Counted from the first letter of the stretch, positions 27,638 through 37,113 are shown. The stretch is 64,000 bases of DNA from Burkholderia oklahomensis C6786 (GCF_000959365.1 NZ_CP009555.1:930001-994000), one strand, 5' to 3'. Notes: generated by a model not told the origin, from the sequence alone. Numbers and translations: made by a program.

Positions 27638-29461
27638 ATGAACGACCTCCTCCCCTACTACGAACGCGAGATCGCGCTGCTGCGCAACTCGGTGCGCGAA
27701 TTCGCGATGCGCCATCCGAAGATCGCGACGCGCTTCGGCATCGCGGACGGCCACACCGACGACATGCACGTCGAGCGCATGCTCCAGTCGTTCGCGCTGC
27801 TCGGCGCGCAGATCGGCGAGACGCTCGACGACGAGTACCCGGCATTCACCGAAGCGCTGCTCGAGACCGCGTGCCCCGACTATCTGCGTCCGTTTCCCGC
27901 GTGCGCGATCGCGCAGTTCGACGCGGCGTCGATGTTCAGCCAGTTGACGGAAGGCGTAACGATCCGGCGCGGCACCACGCTCGAAAGCCGGGTTGGCGCG
28001 AACCGGTTCCGCACCGCGTACGACGTCGCGCTCGCGCCCGTGACGATCGTCGACGCGCGCTATCGCCCGGCGTCGGCCGCGCCGTCCGCCGCGCGGATGC
28101 CGCCGTCGTCGACCGGCATCGTGTCGATCACGTTCGATTCGCTGACCGCCCAGCCGGCGCTCGCGGCGCTGCGCGCGCGCAGCCTGCGCGTGCATCTGCA
28201 CGGCGACGCGCCGCTCGTCGCCGCGCTGCTCGACACGTTCGCGATGCGCGTGCCGACCGCGTTCGTCGAACTCGACGGCGACGGGCGCTGGAAACCGCTG
28301 TCGAAGGCGCCGCTCGCGCCGGTGGGTTTCGCCGACGAAGACGCGCTGCTCGATCCCGCGCACAGCGCGCCGCCGTTCCGGCTGCTGATGGAATATTTCG
28401 CATTCCCTGCCAAATTCGATTTCGTCGATATTGACGTCGCGCGTATCGCGCGCACCGCCGGCACGTGCAGGCGCTTCTCGCTGCACCTGCCCGTCGTCGA
28501 CCTCGCCATGGATTCGCCGCATGCGCGCGCGCTCGACACGTTCTCCGCGTCGAACCTGCGTCTCTTCTGCACGCCGATCGTCAATCTGTTCAGCCAGGAT
28601 GCGATGCCGATCTCGCTGCACGACGCTGCGACCGCGTATCCCGTCACGCCGCAGGCGCTGAAGTCGAACGGCATCGAGGTGCGATCGATCGACGCGGTGC
28701 GCATCGCGCGCGAAGGCGAGCGCGGCGAGAACCTCGACGTGATGCCGTATCGCTCGCTGCTGCACGGGCGGCGCGGCCGCAACGAGCAGGTCTACTGGAT
28801 CGCCGAGCGCGATCCGCATGCGTACGGCGCGCAATCGGCCGCGCCCGCGGCGCTCAGGCTCGTCGACGCGGACGGCGCGCTCGTCGAGCCTCGCGCCGAT
28901 CAGTTGAACGTCGAGCTGACCTGCACGAACGGCGACTATCCGCAGACGCTGCCGATCGGCGATCCCGAAGGCGACTTGCTCAACGAGAAGGACAATCTGC
29001 CGGGCAGGATCGCGATCCTGCGCCGGCCGACGCAGACCCGCCGGTTCCCGCGCGACCACGGCGCGCTCTGGCGCCTGATCGCGGCGATGACGCCGCACGC
29101 GCTGCTGCTGCAGCCGTCGGGGCTCGGCGCGCTGAAGTCGCTGCTCGTTCAGTACGCGGCGCGCTCGTCGAGCGCGGTTCCGCAGATCGACGGCATCGCG
29201 AATCTCGATCACAAGGCCGCCGTGCGCTGGATGGCCGTGAAACCGATGCCGACGTTCGTGCGCGGCGTCGAGGTCGCGCTGACGTTGAACGAAGCGGCGT
29301 TCGCGATGAGCAGCCTGAAGGTGTTCATCGACGTGATGGACGGCTTCCTCGCGCTGCACGCGCCGCCCAACGGCTTCATCCAGCTCGTCGTGCATTCGCG
29401 GGACACGGGCCGCGAGCTGTATCGATGCGCGCCGCGCGGCGGGATCGCGCAGCTCGTGTAG
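27638..29461 (+). CDS. tssF: Type VI secretion baseplate protein TssF, isolated gene
   Basis: 607 residues, the normal TssF (VasA/ImpG) length. It begins NDLLPYYEREIALLRNSVRE and continues FAMRHPKIATRFGI and DPHVERML-like HVERMLQSFALLGAQI, EYPAFTEALLETACPDYLRP, all hallmarks of the family. It ends VVHSRDTGRELYRCAPRGGI. TssF binds TssG and TssK in the cytoplasmic baseplate wedge. Normally tssE, tssF and tssG are adjacent; here no other T6SS gene is seen within at least 25 kb on either side. The frame is intact and GC-rich, so the protein could serve a T6SS encoded elsewhere, or be a remnant of a lost cluster. Confidence 0.92.
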   Translation: MNDLLPYYEREIALLRNSVREFAMRHPKIATRFGIADGHTDDMHVERMLQSFALLGAQIGETLDDEYPAFTEALLETACPDYLRPFPACAIAQFDAASMFSQLTEGVTIRRGTTLESRVGANRFRTAYDVALAPVTIVDARYRPASAAPSAARMPPSSTGIVSITFDSLTAQPALAALRARSLRVHLHGDAPLVAALLDTFAMRVPTAFVELDGDGRWKPLSKAPLAPVGFADEDALLDPAHSAPPFRLLMEYFAFPAKFDFVDIDVARIARTAGTCRRFSLHLPVVDLAMDSPHARALDTFSASNLRLFCTPIVNLFSQDAMPISLHDAATAYPVTPQALKSNGIEVRSIDAVRIAREGERGENLDVMPYRSLLHGRRGRNEQVYWIAERDPHAYGAQSAAPAALRLVDADGALVEPRADQLNVELTCTNGDYPQTLPIGDPEGDLLNEKDNLPGRIAILRRPTQTRRFPRDHGALWRLIAAMTPHALLLQPSGLGALKSLLVQYAARSSSAVPQIDGIANLDHKAAVRWMAVKPMPTFVRGVEVALTLNEAAFAMSSLKVFIDVMDGFLALHAPPNGFIQLVVHSRDTGRELYRCAPRGGIAQLV

Positions 29462-29821
29462 TTTCGCTCGTCGATCCGCCCGGCGAGCGCCGCCATCCGA
29501 TTTTGCGAAAGCGCGCCGCCGAATGCCGCCGCTCGCCGCGCGCGCCCGGTTCGCGGATGCATTCGGCGGCGCGCTGCGCGATCGCCTGAATCGTCAGCGA
29601 AGGATTGGCGCCGCGAACCTCGAGCCGCGCAACCGGTGCGCGCCGCACCATTTCCGAGCATCGCCGCCGCACACGCCGCGCGCCGCAAGCCGCGCGAAAG
29701 CGGAATCGTTTCCATCGACTGTGGTTTTTCAGAGTCAATCCGTAGAGTGGCTCGCACGATTCAGTACTAAACTTATCGAAATGGCCGCGGCAAGTGCCGG
29801 GGCCCGCCGGGAGACGCCGCC
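29462..29821. other. Gap between tssF and the transglycosylase gene
   Basis: Contains the minus-strand GMC oxidoreductase trace and otherwise no gene. No tssG sequence is seen where it would be expected. The A/T-richer end (29740-29790) may carry the promoter of the next gene. Confidence 0.5.
29550..29660 (-). pseudogene. Trace of a GMC oxidoreductase C-terminus
   Basis: On the minus strand the peptide VRGANPSLTIQAIAQRAAE matches the conserved C-terminal GMC motif (GxNPxLTIxALAxRxAE), where the FAD/choline-oxidase family ends. The flanking sequence in all frames is not recognisable. It looks like the last piece of a degraded gene behind tssF. Confidence 0.45.
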
Positions 29822-32800
29822 ATGAATCGGCCGCTGATTCGGATTCCCTTTCGCCCGACCGGAACCCTGTCGTTCTGGAAGGCGCTCAAGTGGTCGCTGA
29901 TCGCGATCGTCGCGGTCGTGATCGCGATCGTCGCGCGCCTCGTCCAGATCGAGATTGAGACCTCCCGGCTGCAGGCGCGCTTCTTGTCTGAACTGACGCG
30001 CGACATCGGCTACAGCGTCGACGAAGGCGCGAGCGACCGCATCCGCTTCCCCGAAAACGGCCCGTACGACCTGCGCCTCGGCTATGCGCTGCTGCCGTCG
30101 TTCCAGCAGCGGCTGCTGTCGCACGGCTTCGTCGTCGCGTCGCAGTCGCGCGCATCCGACCGGATGCTGTCGCTCGCCGACGACGGCCTCTTCCTGCCGT
30201 ACGACGAAAAAGATCAGGCCGGCCTGTCGATCGTCGATTCGACGGGCTCGCCGCTCTTCGGCGTCACCTATCCGCACCGCGTCTACGGCGGCTTCGAGGC
30301 GATCCCGCCGCTCGTCGTGCAATCGCTTCTCTTCATCGAGGATCGTTATTTGCTCGATGAGAACCAGCCGAACCGCAATCCGGCGATCGACTGGGGACGC
30401 TTCAGCCGCGCGCTCGCCGACCAGGGGCTGCGCTTCGTGAACCGCCATCAGGCCGCGCCCGGCGGCAGCACGCTCGCGACGCAGCTCGAGAAATTCCGCC
30501 ACTCGCCCGACGGCCGCACCGCGACGCCGCCGGAGAAGCTCCGGCAGATCGCGTCGGCGTCGGTGCGCGCGTATCTGAACGGGCCGCAGACGATGGCCGC
30601 GCGTCACGCGATCGTCGTCCATTACCTGAACTCGGTGCCGCTCGCCGCACGCGCGCGCGTCGGCGAAATCACGGGCATCGGCGACGGCCTCACCGCGTGG
30701 TACGGCCGCGACTTCGACGAAGTGAACCGGCTGCTCGCCGCGCCGACGACGCCCGGCAACGTCGACGCACAAGGGACTGCGTTCCGGCAGGTGCTGTCGC
30801 TGATGATCGCGCAGCGCGCGCCGTCGTACTTCCTGAACCGCGGCTATCCGACGCTGCAGCGGCTCACCGACAGCTATCTGCGCCTGCTCGCGACAGGCGG
30901 CGTGATCACGCCCGCGCTGCGCGACGCCGCGCTTTCCGCGCACATCGAGCGCAGCCCGGCGCCCGCCGCGACCGAAGCGCAGTCGTTCGTCACGCGCAAG
31001 GCGGTGACGTCCTCGCGTTCGCACCTGCTCGGCGCGCTCGGCATCGACAACGTCTACCAGCTCGACCGCCTCGACCTGCGCGCGACCGACACGCTGAACA
31101 ACAAGGTGCAGCAGGCGGTCGCCGCGGGCCTCGCGCGCGCGGCGACGCGCGACGGCGCGCGCGAAGCCGGCCTCTACGGCTTCGAGATGCTGCGCCCGGG
31201 CGACGATCCGTCGAAGATCCTGTACAGCTTCACGCTCTACGAGCGCCGCAACGGCGCGAACCTGCTGCGCGTGCAGACCGACAGCGTCGACCAGCCGTTC
31301 GACATCAACCAGGGCGCGCGCCTGAACCTCGGCTCGACCGCCAAGCTGCGCACGATCGTCACGTATCTGCAGATCATCTCCGAGCTGCACGCGCGCTACG
31401 CGGACATGAGCGCGGCCGAGCTCGCGAAGGTGAAGCCCGATCCGACCGATGCGCTCACGCGCTGGGCGCTCGACTATCTCGCGCACACGCAGGACCGCTC
31501 GCTGCCGGCGATGCTCGCGGCGGCCGTCGAGCGCAAGTATTCGGCGAGTCCGGGCGAAACGTTCTACACGGGCGGCGGCGCGCAGAGCTTCACGAATTTC
31601 GAGAAATCCGACAACGGCAGGATCCTGACCGTGCACGTCGCGTTCCAGAACTCGGTGAACCTCGTGTTCGTGCGGCTGATGCGCGACATCGTCCACTACG
31701 AAATGATCCGCACGAGCGGGCCGTCGGCGTCGTGGCTCGACGATCCCGCGCAGCGCCAGCATTATCTGCTGCGCTTCGTCGATGCGGAGAGCCGCGTGTA
31801 CGTGAAGCGCTTCTACACGAAGTACGCGGGCAAGTCCGGCGACGACGCGCTCGCCGCGATGCTCGACAACGTGCGCAAGTCGCCGCCGCGCGTCGCGACG
31901 GTGCTGCGCAGCGTCGCGCCCGAGCAGCCGCGCGCGTGGTTCGACGCGAAGATGCGCACCGCGCTGCACGGCACGCCGGCAGCGGCGAAGCTGTCGGACG
32001 ACACGCTCGAGAAGCTCTATGCGAAGTATGCGATCGACCGCTTCAACCTCAACGATCGCGGCTACATCGCCGGCGTGCATCCGCTCGCGCTGTGGACGCT
32101 CGCGTATCTGCGCCGGCATCCCGACGCGTCGCTCGACGACGTGCAGAAGGCGAGCCGCGACGCGCGGATGACGTCGTACTCGTGGCTCTTCAAGACGCGC
32201 TATCACGCGACGCAGGACCGCCGCATCAAGCGCATGGTCGAGCTGCGCGCGTACGACGCGATCGGCGAATCGTGGCGCGCGCTCGGCTACCCGTTCGATC
32301 ATCTGACGCCGTCGTACGCGGCGGCGATCGGGGCGTCGGGCGATCAGCCGGCCGCGCTCGCGAAGCTCGTCGGCCTGATCGCGAACAACGGCGCGAAGGT
32401 GCCGAACGAGCGGATCGCATCGCTCGAGTTCGCGCACGGCACGCCGTACGAGACGCGCTTCGTTCGCGCGGCCGCGCAGCCGCAGCCGCTGCTGTCGCCG
32501 GAGATCGCGAACCAGGTGCATGCGCTGCTCGGCGACGTCGTGCAGAAAGGCACGGGCCGCCGTCTCGCCCAGGGATTGGCGTTCCCCGACGGCCTGACGC
32601 TGCCCGTCTACGGCAAGACCGGCACGGGCGACCAGCGCTTCAACGTGTACGCGCGCGGCGCGCGCTTGATCGAGTCGCGCAAGGTCAATCGCAGCGCGAC
32701 ATTCGCGTTCTCGCTCGACGATCGATTCTTCGGCGTGCTGACCGCCTACGTCCACGAGCCGTACGCGGCGCGTTACAACTTCACGAGCGCGATGGCGGTG

Positions 32801-32902
32801 CAGTTGCTGAAGTCGCTCGCGCCGGCGCTGCAGCCGCTGACGACCGCGCCCGCCGAGCCGAGCGCGAACGAGGCGCCGCCGAAGGCCGCCGCCGCGGGTT
32901 GA
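29822..32902 (+). CDS. Bifunctional transglycosylase/transpeptidase-like protein (class A PBP type)
   Basis: 1026 residues. TM anchor at 21-40, then a GT51 glycosyltransferase domain with Glu173 in QSLLFIEDRYLLDENQ and PGGSTLATQLEKFRHSP. A long spacer leads to a penicillin-binding transpeptidase domain with SxxK at Ser505 (LGSTAKLRT), SxN at about 611 (FQNSVNLVF) and KTG at about 932 (VYGKTGTGDQRFN). The HxGF-type second Glu region of GT51 is altered (RNPAIDWGRFSRALAD). It is larger than PBP1a/1b and has a Pro/Ala tail. It is a single-gene unit and should act on peptidoglycan in the periplasm. Confidence 0.85.
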   Translation: MNRPLIRIPFRPTGTLSFWKALKWSLIAIVAVVIAIVARLVQIEIETSRLQARFLSELTRDIGYSVDEGASDRIRFPENGPYDLRLGYALLPSFQQRLLSHGFVVASQSRASDRMLSLADDGLFLPYDEKDQAGLSIVDSTGSPLFGVTYPHRVYGGFEAIPPLVVQSLLFIEDRYLLDENQPNRNPAIDWGRFSRALADQGLRFVNRHQAAPGGSTLATQLEKFRHSPDGRTATPPEKLRQIASASVRAYLNGPQTMAARHAIVVHYLNSVPLAARARVGEITGIGDGLTAWYGRDFDEVNRLLAAPTTPGNVDAQGTAFRQVLSLMIAQRAPSYFLNRGYPTLQRLTDSYLRLLATGGVITPALRDAALSAHIERSPAPAATEAQSFVTRKAVTSSRSHLLGALGIDNVYQLDRLDLRATDTLNNKVQQAVAAGLARAATRDGAREAGLYGFEMLRPGDDPSKILYSFTLYERRNGANLLRVQTDSVDQPFDINQGARLNLGSTAKLRTIVTYLQIISELHARYADMSAAELAKVKPDPTDALTRWALDYLAHTQDRSLPAMLAAAVERKYSASPGETFYTGGGAQSFTNFEKSDNGRILTVHVAFQNSVNLVFVRLMRDIVHYEMIRTSGPSASWLDDPAQRQHYLLRFVDAESRVYVKRFYTKYAGKSGDDALAAMLDNVRKSPPRVATVLRSVAPEQPRAWFDAKMRTALHGTPAAAKLSDDTLEKLYAKYAIDRFNLNDRGYIAGVHPLALWTLAYLRRHPDASLDDVQKASRDARMTSYSWLFKTRYHATQDRRIKRMVELRAYDAIGESWRALGYPFDHLTPSYAAAIGASGDQPAALAKLVGLIANNGAKVPNERIASLEFAHGTPYETRFVRAAAQPQPLLSPEIANQVHALLGDVVQKGTGRRLAQGLAFPDGLTLPVYGKTGTGDQRFNVYARGARLIESRKVNRSATFAFSLDDRFFGVLTAYVHEPYAARYNFTSAMAVQLLKSLAPALQPLTTAPAEPSANEAPPKAAAAG

Positions 32903-32927
32903 TCGGACATCGCGCGGCCGGCCGCCA

Positions 32928-33623
32928 TCAGCCGGGGCCGGCGCCGGCCGTCGAAGCGTCCCCTCCGGCCGGCCGCTCCCACTCGCGCGCGCGGCCGAGC
33001 AGCGTCCGCACCTCGTCGTCGCTCGTCTGATCGAAATCCCGATAGAACTGGCCGATGCCCATCAGCCAGTCCGGCCGCATCACGCAGACGATCGCGTCCG
33101 CCGCCGCCTTCACCTTCTCCGCGCTGCTCGGCGACGCGACCGGCACCGCCGCGACCAGCTTCGCCGGCTTGCGCTCGCGCACCGCTTCGATCGCGGCGAG
33201 CATCGTCGAGCCCGTCGCGATCCCGTCGTCGACGACGATCACGGTCCGGCCTTCGATGTCGGGCGGCGCGCGATCGCCGCGATACGCGGCCTCGCGCCGC
33301 GCGAGTTCGTCGCGTTCGCGCTCGATCGTGTCGGCGAGCTCGCGTTCGGACACGCGCATCGTGCGCAGCACCGATTGCTCGAGCAGCACGACGCCGCCCG
33401 CCGCGATCGCGCCCATCGCCAGCTCCGGATTGCCGGGCGCGCCGAGCTTCCTGACGATCAGCACGTCGAGCTTCACGCGCAGCGCCTTCGCGACCTCGTA
33501 CGCGACCGGCACGCCGCCGCGCGGCAGCGCGAGCACGATGACGTCGCTGCGGTTCGCATAATCGGCGAGATGCGCGGCGAGCTGTCTGCCTGCATCGACG
33601 CGATCGCGAAAATAATCGTTCAT
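32928..33623 (-). CDS. Phosphoribosyltransferase-family protein
   Basis: 231 residues. Type-I PRTase fold: VIVLALPRGGVPVAYEVAKAL at 28-48 and the PRPP loop TVIVVDDGIATGSTMLAAIE. Substrate-specifying residues are unlike known purine or pyrimidine salvage enzymes. Proteins of this kind are often encoded with, or fused to, dienelactone-hydrolase-like domains. The ATG at 33623 has GGAGG upstream. It is the last gene of a four-gene minus-strand set (erythromycin-esterase-like, hydrolase, nicotinate PRTase, this gene), 112 bases after the previous stop. A nucleotide or NAD-related salvage role is only an inference. Confidence 0.85.
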   Translation of the reverse strand: MNDYFRDRVDAGRQLAAHLADYANRSDVIVLALPRGGVPVAYEVAKALRVKLDVLIVRKLGAPGNPELAMGAIAAGGVVLLEQSVLRTMRVSERELADTIERERDELARREAAYRGDRAPPDIEGRTVIVVDDGIATGSTMLAAIEAVRERKPAKLVAAVPVASPSSAEKVKAAADAIVCVMRPDWLMGIGQFYRDFDQTSDDEVRTLLGRAREWERPAGGDASTAGAGPG

Positions 33624-33735
33624 CACGCCTCCTTCGCCGCGTCGCGATCGACGTCCTCGCGATGCCGCGGCTCGTTCGATTGCATGCGCATGCATGCAAG
33701 GATGTGCGTCGACGCGCGACGCACGGAACGTTCCA

Positions 33736-35094
33736 CTATGCGTGCGCCTCGCTCGCCGTCTGCGCGTCGATCCGTTGCGCGAGCGCGGTGAGCGCGTCGG
33801 TCACGGCGATCGGATAGTCGGCTGCGTGCGCAAGATCGCGCAGCCCGGCGGGCAGCGCGTCGAGCTGGCTGCGCGCGTGCGCGCGCACGTCGGCCAGGCT
33901 CGGCAGCGACGCCGCGCGCGCGCCGTCGATCACGAACGGCTCGAGCAACGCGACGCCCGGATGCGCTTCGTCGCGCAGCGCGAGACTGTCGCCGTCGAGA
34001 ACGCCGTCGTCACGGTGGCGGCGGTACACCTGCTTGCGTCCGGGCCACGTCGCCTTGCCCTCGGAGCGCTTGCGGCGCGGCACGCCCGCGTACTCGGTCA
34101 GCTTGTACGCGCAATCCGCATACGGCGCGTCCGCCGACGTGTTCATCCGCGTCCCGATGCCGAAGCCGTCGATCGGCGCGCCCTTCCCGATCAGCGCTTC
34201 CAGCTTGTATTCGTCGAGATTGCCGCTCGCGAAGATCGTCACCTGCCGCAGCCCCGCGCGATCGAGAATCGCGCGCACTCGCATCGCGTGCTGCGCGAGA
34301 TCGCCGCTGTCGAGCCGCACGCCCTTCACCTCGACGCCGTCGCGCGCGAGCTTCTTCGCGACGTCGATCACCTTGTGCGCGGCCGCCTCGGTGTCGTACG
34401 TGTCGATCAGCAGCATCGCGTTGCGCGGAAACGAACGCGCGAAATGCTCGAACGCGAGCGACTCGCTGTCGTGCGCCTGCACGTATGAATGCGCCATCGT
34501 GCCGTACACCGGAATGCCGTAGCGCAGGCCGGCGAGCAGCGTCGCGGTGCCGGTGAAGCCCGCGATGTAGCTCGCACGGGCCGACAGCAGCGCCGCTTCC
34601 GCGCCGTGCGCGCGGCGCAGCCCGAAGTCGACGAGCGTCTTGCCCGGCGCCGCGAGCACCGCGCGCGCCGCCTTGCTCGCGACGATCGATTCGTAATGCA
34701 ACAGGTTCATCACGCGGCTCTCGATCAGTTGCGCTTCGCGCATCGGCGCGGTGATCTGCAGGATCGGCTCGTCGACGAAGAACACCGTGCCTTCGCGCAT
34801 CGCGTGGACCGAACCGGTGAAGCGCAGCGATTCGAGCGACGCGAGAAACCCGTCGCTGAAAAGCCCCGTGCTCGCGAGCCCCTCGAGTTCGTCGGCGTCG
34901 AGCTTCAGGCCCGCGAGGTAGTCGAGCACCTGCTCGAGACCCGCCGCCATCAGGAAGTTGCGATGCTCGGGCAGCTTGCGGACGAAGAACTCGAACGTCG
35001 CCGTCTCGTTCATCCCGCAGTCGAAGTACGACTGCAGCATCGTGAATTCGTACAGGTCGGTCAGCAGCGCGCCGTCGCGAACGGGGCTCGTCAT
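33736..35094 (-). CDS. Nicotinate phosphoribosyltransferase family protein
   Basis: 452 residues. LLTDLYEFTMLQSYFDCGM, then ATFEFFVRKLPEHRNFLMAA, YGTMAHSYVQAHDSE and VRLDSGDLAQHAMRVR are the family's landmarks, including the His of the AHSYV motif that is phosphorylated in NAPRTases. The enzyme should form nicotinate mononucleotide from nicotinate and PRPP (Preiss-Handler NAD route). The 4-base overlap with the upstream hydrolase indicates translational coupling. A housekeeping pncB probably exists elsewhere, so this copy in a stress-type operon may be specialised. Confidence 0.9.
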   Translation of the reverse strand: MTSPVRDGALLTDLYEFTMLQSYFDCGMNETATFEFFVRKLPEHRNFLMAAGLEQVLDYLAGLKLDADELEGLASTGLFSDGFLASLESLRFTGSVHAMREGTVFFVDEPILQITAPMREAQLIESRVMNLLHYESIVASKAARAVLAAPGKTLVDFGLRRAHGAEAALLSARASYIAGFTGTATLLAGLRYGIPVYGTMAHSYVQAHDSESLAFEHFARSFPRNAMLLIDTYDTEAAAHKVIDVAKKLARDGVEVKGVRLDSGDLAQHAMRVRAILDRAGLRQVTIFASGNLDEYKLEALIGKGAPIDGFGIGTRMNTSADAPYADCAYKLTEYAGVPRRKRSEGKATWPGRKQVYRRHRDDGVLDGDSLALRDEAHPGVALLEPFVIDGARAASLPSLADVRAHARSQLDALPAGLRDLAHAADYPIAVTDALTALAQRIDAQTASEAHA

Positions 35095-35768
35095 CTTCGG
35101 CTCCTCTTGTGCGCGTCCCGGTCGCCGCCGAGATGCGCGACGAACCAGTCGGCCGCGAGGCGCGCGACTTCGTCGAGCGTGCCCGGCTCCTCGAACAGAT
35201 GCGTCGCGCCCGGCACGATGACGAGCTTCGACTCGCCGATGAGCCAGCCGGCCGCGACGCGGTTCAGCCGGATCACTTCCTCGTCGCGCTCGCCGACGAT
35301 GAGGAGCGTCGGCACACGCACGCGCGGCAGCGCGTCGCCCGCGAGATCCGGGCGGCCGCCGCGCGAGACGACCGCGCGCACGGCGCGAGCGCGCGAGTTC
35401 GCCGCGATCAGCGCCGCCGCCGCGCCCGTGCTCGCGCCGAACAGGCCGACGGGCAGCTCGCCGACGTGCGGCCGCTCGCGCAGCCAGTCGAGCGCGCTGA
35501 CGAGCCGGCGCGCGAGGAACGCGATCGCGAAACGGTACTCGGCCGTCACCGCATCGCGCCGCTGCTCTTCCACCGTCAGCAGATCGAACAGCAGCGTCGC
35601 GAGGCCCGCGCGCTGCAGCACCGCCGCGACTTCCTGGTTGCGCGGACTCAGCCGGCTGCTGCCGCTGCCGTGCGCGAACACGACGATTCCCGGCGCATGC
35701 TCGGGCGTCGCGAGGATGCCGTTCAATTCGACTTTTCCAATAGGTATCCGTACTTCTTGCGTCTGCAT
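35091..35768 (-). CDS. Alpha/beta hydrolase (dienelactone-hydrolase-like)
   Basis: 225 residues. The fold and triad are visible: oxyanion region FAHGSGSSR, nucleophile Ser in GLFGASTGAAAAL, acid in IVGERDEEV and His in PGATHLFEEPG. Homologues in other bacteria are often fused to a phosphoribosyltransferase; here the two are separate genes of the same operon. The ATG at 35768 is preferred since GGAG lies eight bases upstream; an ATG four codons earlier is possible. The stop overlaps the nicotinate PRTase start. The substrate is unknown. Confidence 0.85.
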   Translation of the reverse strand: MQTQEVRIPIGKVELNGILATPEHAPGIVVFAHGSGSSRLSPRNQEVAAVLQRAGLATLLFDLLTVEEQRRDAVTAEYRFAIAFLARRLVSALDWLRERPHVGELPVGLFGASTGAAAALIAANSRARAVRAVVSRGGRPDLAGDALPRVRVPTLLIVGERDEEVIRLNRVAAGWLIGESKLVIVPGATHLFEEPGTLDEVARLAADWFVAHLGGDRDAHKRSRR

Positions 35769-35793
35769 TGCATTCTCCATGCCTGCGTCGCCG

Positions 35794-37113
35794 TCACGGC
35801 GCCGGCACCGGCTTCTCGCGCGGACGCCACGCATCGGGCGGCGCGAGCGGTTCGAGCGGGCTCGTCTCGTCGAGATGGAACAGCGCGTCGAACTGCCCGG
35901 TGATCGACGACATGAAGTAATGACTGTCGCGCTCCGTCTCCGGCAGATAGATCACGCCGATCGCGCGCTCGAGCAGCGCTTCGCCGAGCGGCTGCGCGAC
36001 AGTCTCGCGCAGCGGCAGGAAGAAACGATCGAGCCCGGTCGTATGGAAAAGGTGTTCGTAGCTGTCGTGCAGCGCGGGACGCATCCATTTCTGCTCGACG
36101 TCGCCGTCCCAGCGCGACGCGGCCGACACGCGGCCCGTATAGGCGGTGAAGCCGATCGACAGCGCGCGTTCGCCGAGCGACTGACGCACGAGCTGGCCGA
36201 GCGTCCATTCGCCGCGCAGATGCATCGCGGTCGCGCGCGCGTCGCCGACGTGCGAGTTGTGCGCCCAGACGACTGCGCGTCCGGTGCCGCCGCGCCGCGC
36301 GCGATAGCGGCGCAGCGCGAACAGCGTGTCGCGCATGTGCGAATCGCGCAGATTCCACGTGTTCGCGCGCGGCCCGAACATCGCGCGGTAGTAGGTCTCC
36401 GCGTTGACGACGACTTGCGCGTTGCGTTCCGCGAAGAACTGCGCATCGAGCGCGTCGATGCCGTCTTGCGCGAGATAAGCCGCTTCGCTCGAGCGAAGCT
36501 GCAGCAATTGCGTGACCGCATCGGCGGTCGCGGCAGGCCGTGCGCCCGTTGCGACCGCATGGCCGTATGCGCTCGGCTCGCGCACGTGATCGAGCGCCGC
36601 GTAGCGCCGCCGCGCGAGTTCGGCCTGGTCGGGATCGACGTCGTCGAGATAGCGGATCACCGCGTCCGCCGAGCGGTACAGGCTGTACAGATCGAGCCCG
36701 TAGACGCCGACCCGCGTTTCGCGCGGCAGCGTCGCATTGTGATCGCGCAACCAGCCGACGAATTCGCGCATCGGACGATTGCGCCACATCCATGCGGGAA
36801 AACGCGTAAAGTCCGCGAGCGCCGCGTCGGCGTCGCCGATCGCGGCGTCGCCCTGCACGTAGCAATTCACGCGCCACGCGTCGGGCCAGTCGCCTTCGAT
36901 CGCAATGGTGTCGAAACCGCATTCGTCGACGAGCCGCGCGGTGATCTGCGCGCGCATCCGATAGAACTCGGTCGTGCCGTGCGTCGCCTCGCCGAGCAGC
37001 ACGACATCGGCATCGGTCGTCATGTCGATCAATTCGTCGAAATCGGCCGAATCGCCGTGCAACGGGCGAGCGACATCCCGCGCGGCAAGAAAGGGCGTCT
37101 TCGCAGGATGCAT
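35794..37113 (-). CDS. Erythromycin esterase family protein
   Basis: 439 residues. Family landmarks are VVLLGEATHGTTEFYRMRAQ (Glu and His of the active site), DTIAIEGDWPDAWRVNCYV, VGVYGLDLYSLYRSAD and AVVWAHNSHVGDA (second His pair). True EreA/EreB enzymes open macrolide lactones, but most members are of unknown role and sit in operons with phosphoribosyltransferases, as here. There is no signal peptide, so it is cytoplasmic. It is the first gene of the four-gene operon; the 25-base gap to the hydrolase is short. Macrolide resistance should not be assumed. Confidence 0.88.
   Translation of the reverse strand: MHPAKTPFLAARDVARPLHGDSADFDELIDMTTDADVVLLGEATHGTTEFYRMRAQITARLVDECGFDTIAIEGDWPDAWRVNCYVQGDAAIGDADAALADFTRFPAWMWRNRPMREFVGWLRDHNATLPRETRVGVYGLDLYSLYRSADAVIRYLDDVDPDQAELARRRYAALDHVREPSAYGHAVATGARPAATADAVTQLLQLRSSEAAYLAQDGIDALDAQFFAERNAQVVVNAETYYRAMFGPRANTWNLRDSHMRDTLFALRRYRARRGGTGRAVVWAHNSHVGDARATAMHLRGEWTLGQLVRQSLGERALSIGFTAYTGRVSAASRWDGDVEQKWMRPALHDSYEHLFHTTGLDRFFLPLRETVAQPLGEALLERAIGVIYLPETERDSHYFMSSITGQFDALFHLDETSPLEPLAPPDAWRPREKPVPAP

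Noticed and set aside
35794..37113. Macrolide resistance gene
   Set aside because: Family resemblance to erythromycin esterases is clear, but the operon context with phosphoribosyltransferases argues against a drug-resistance role.
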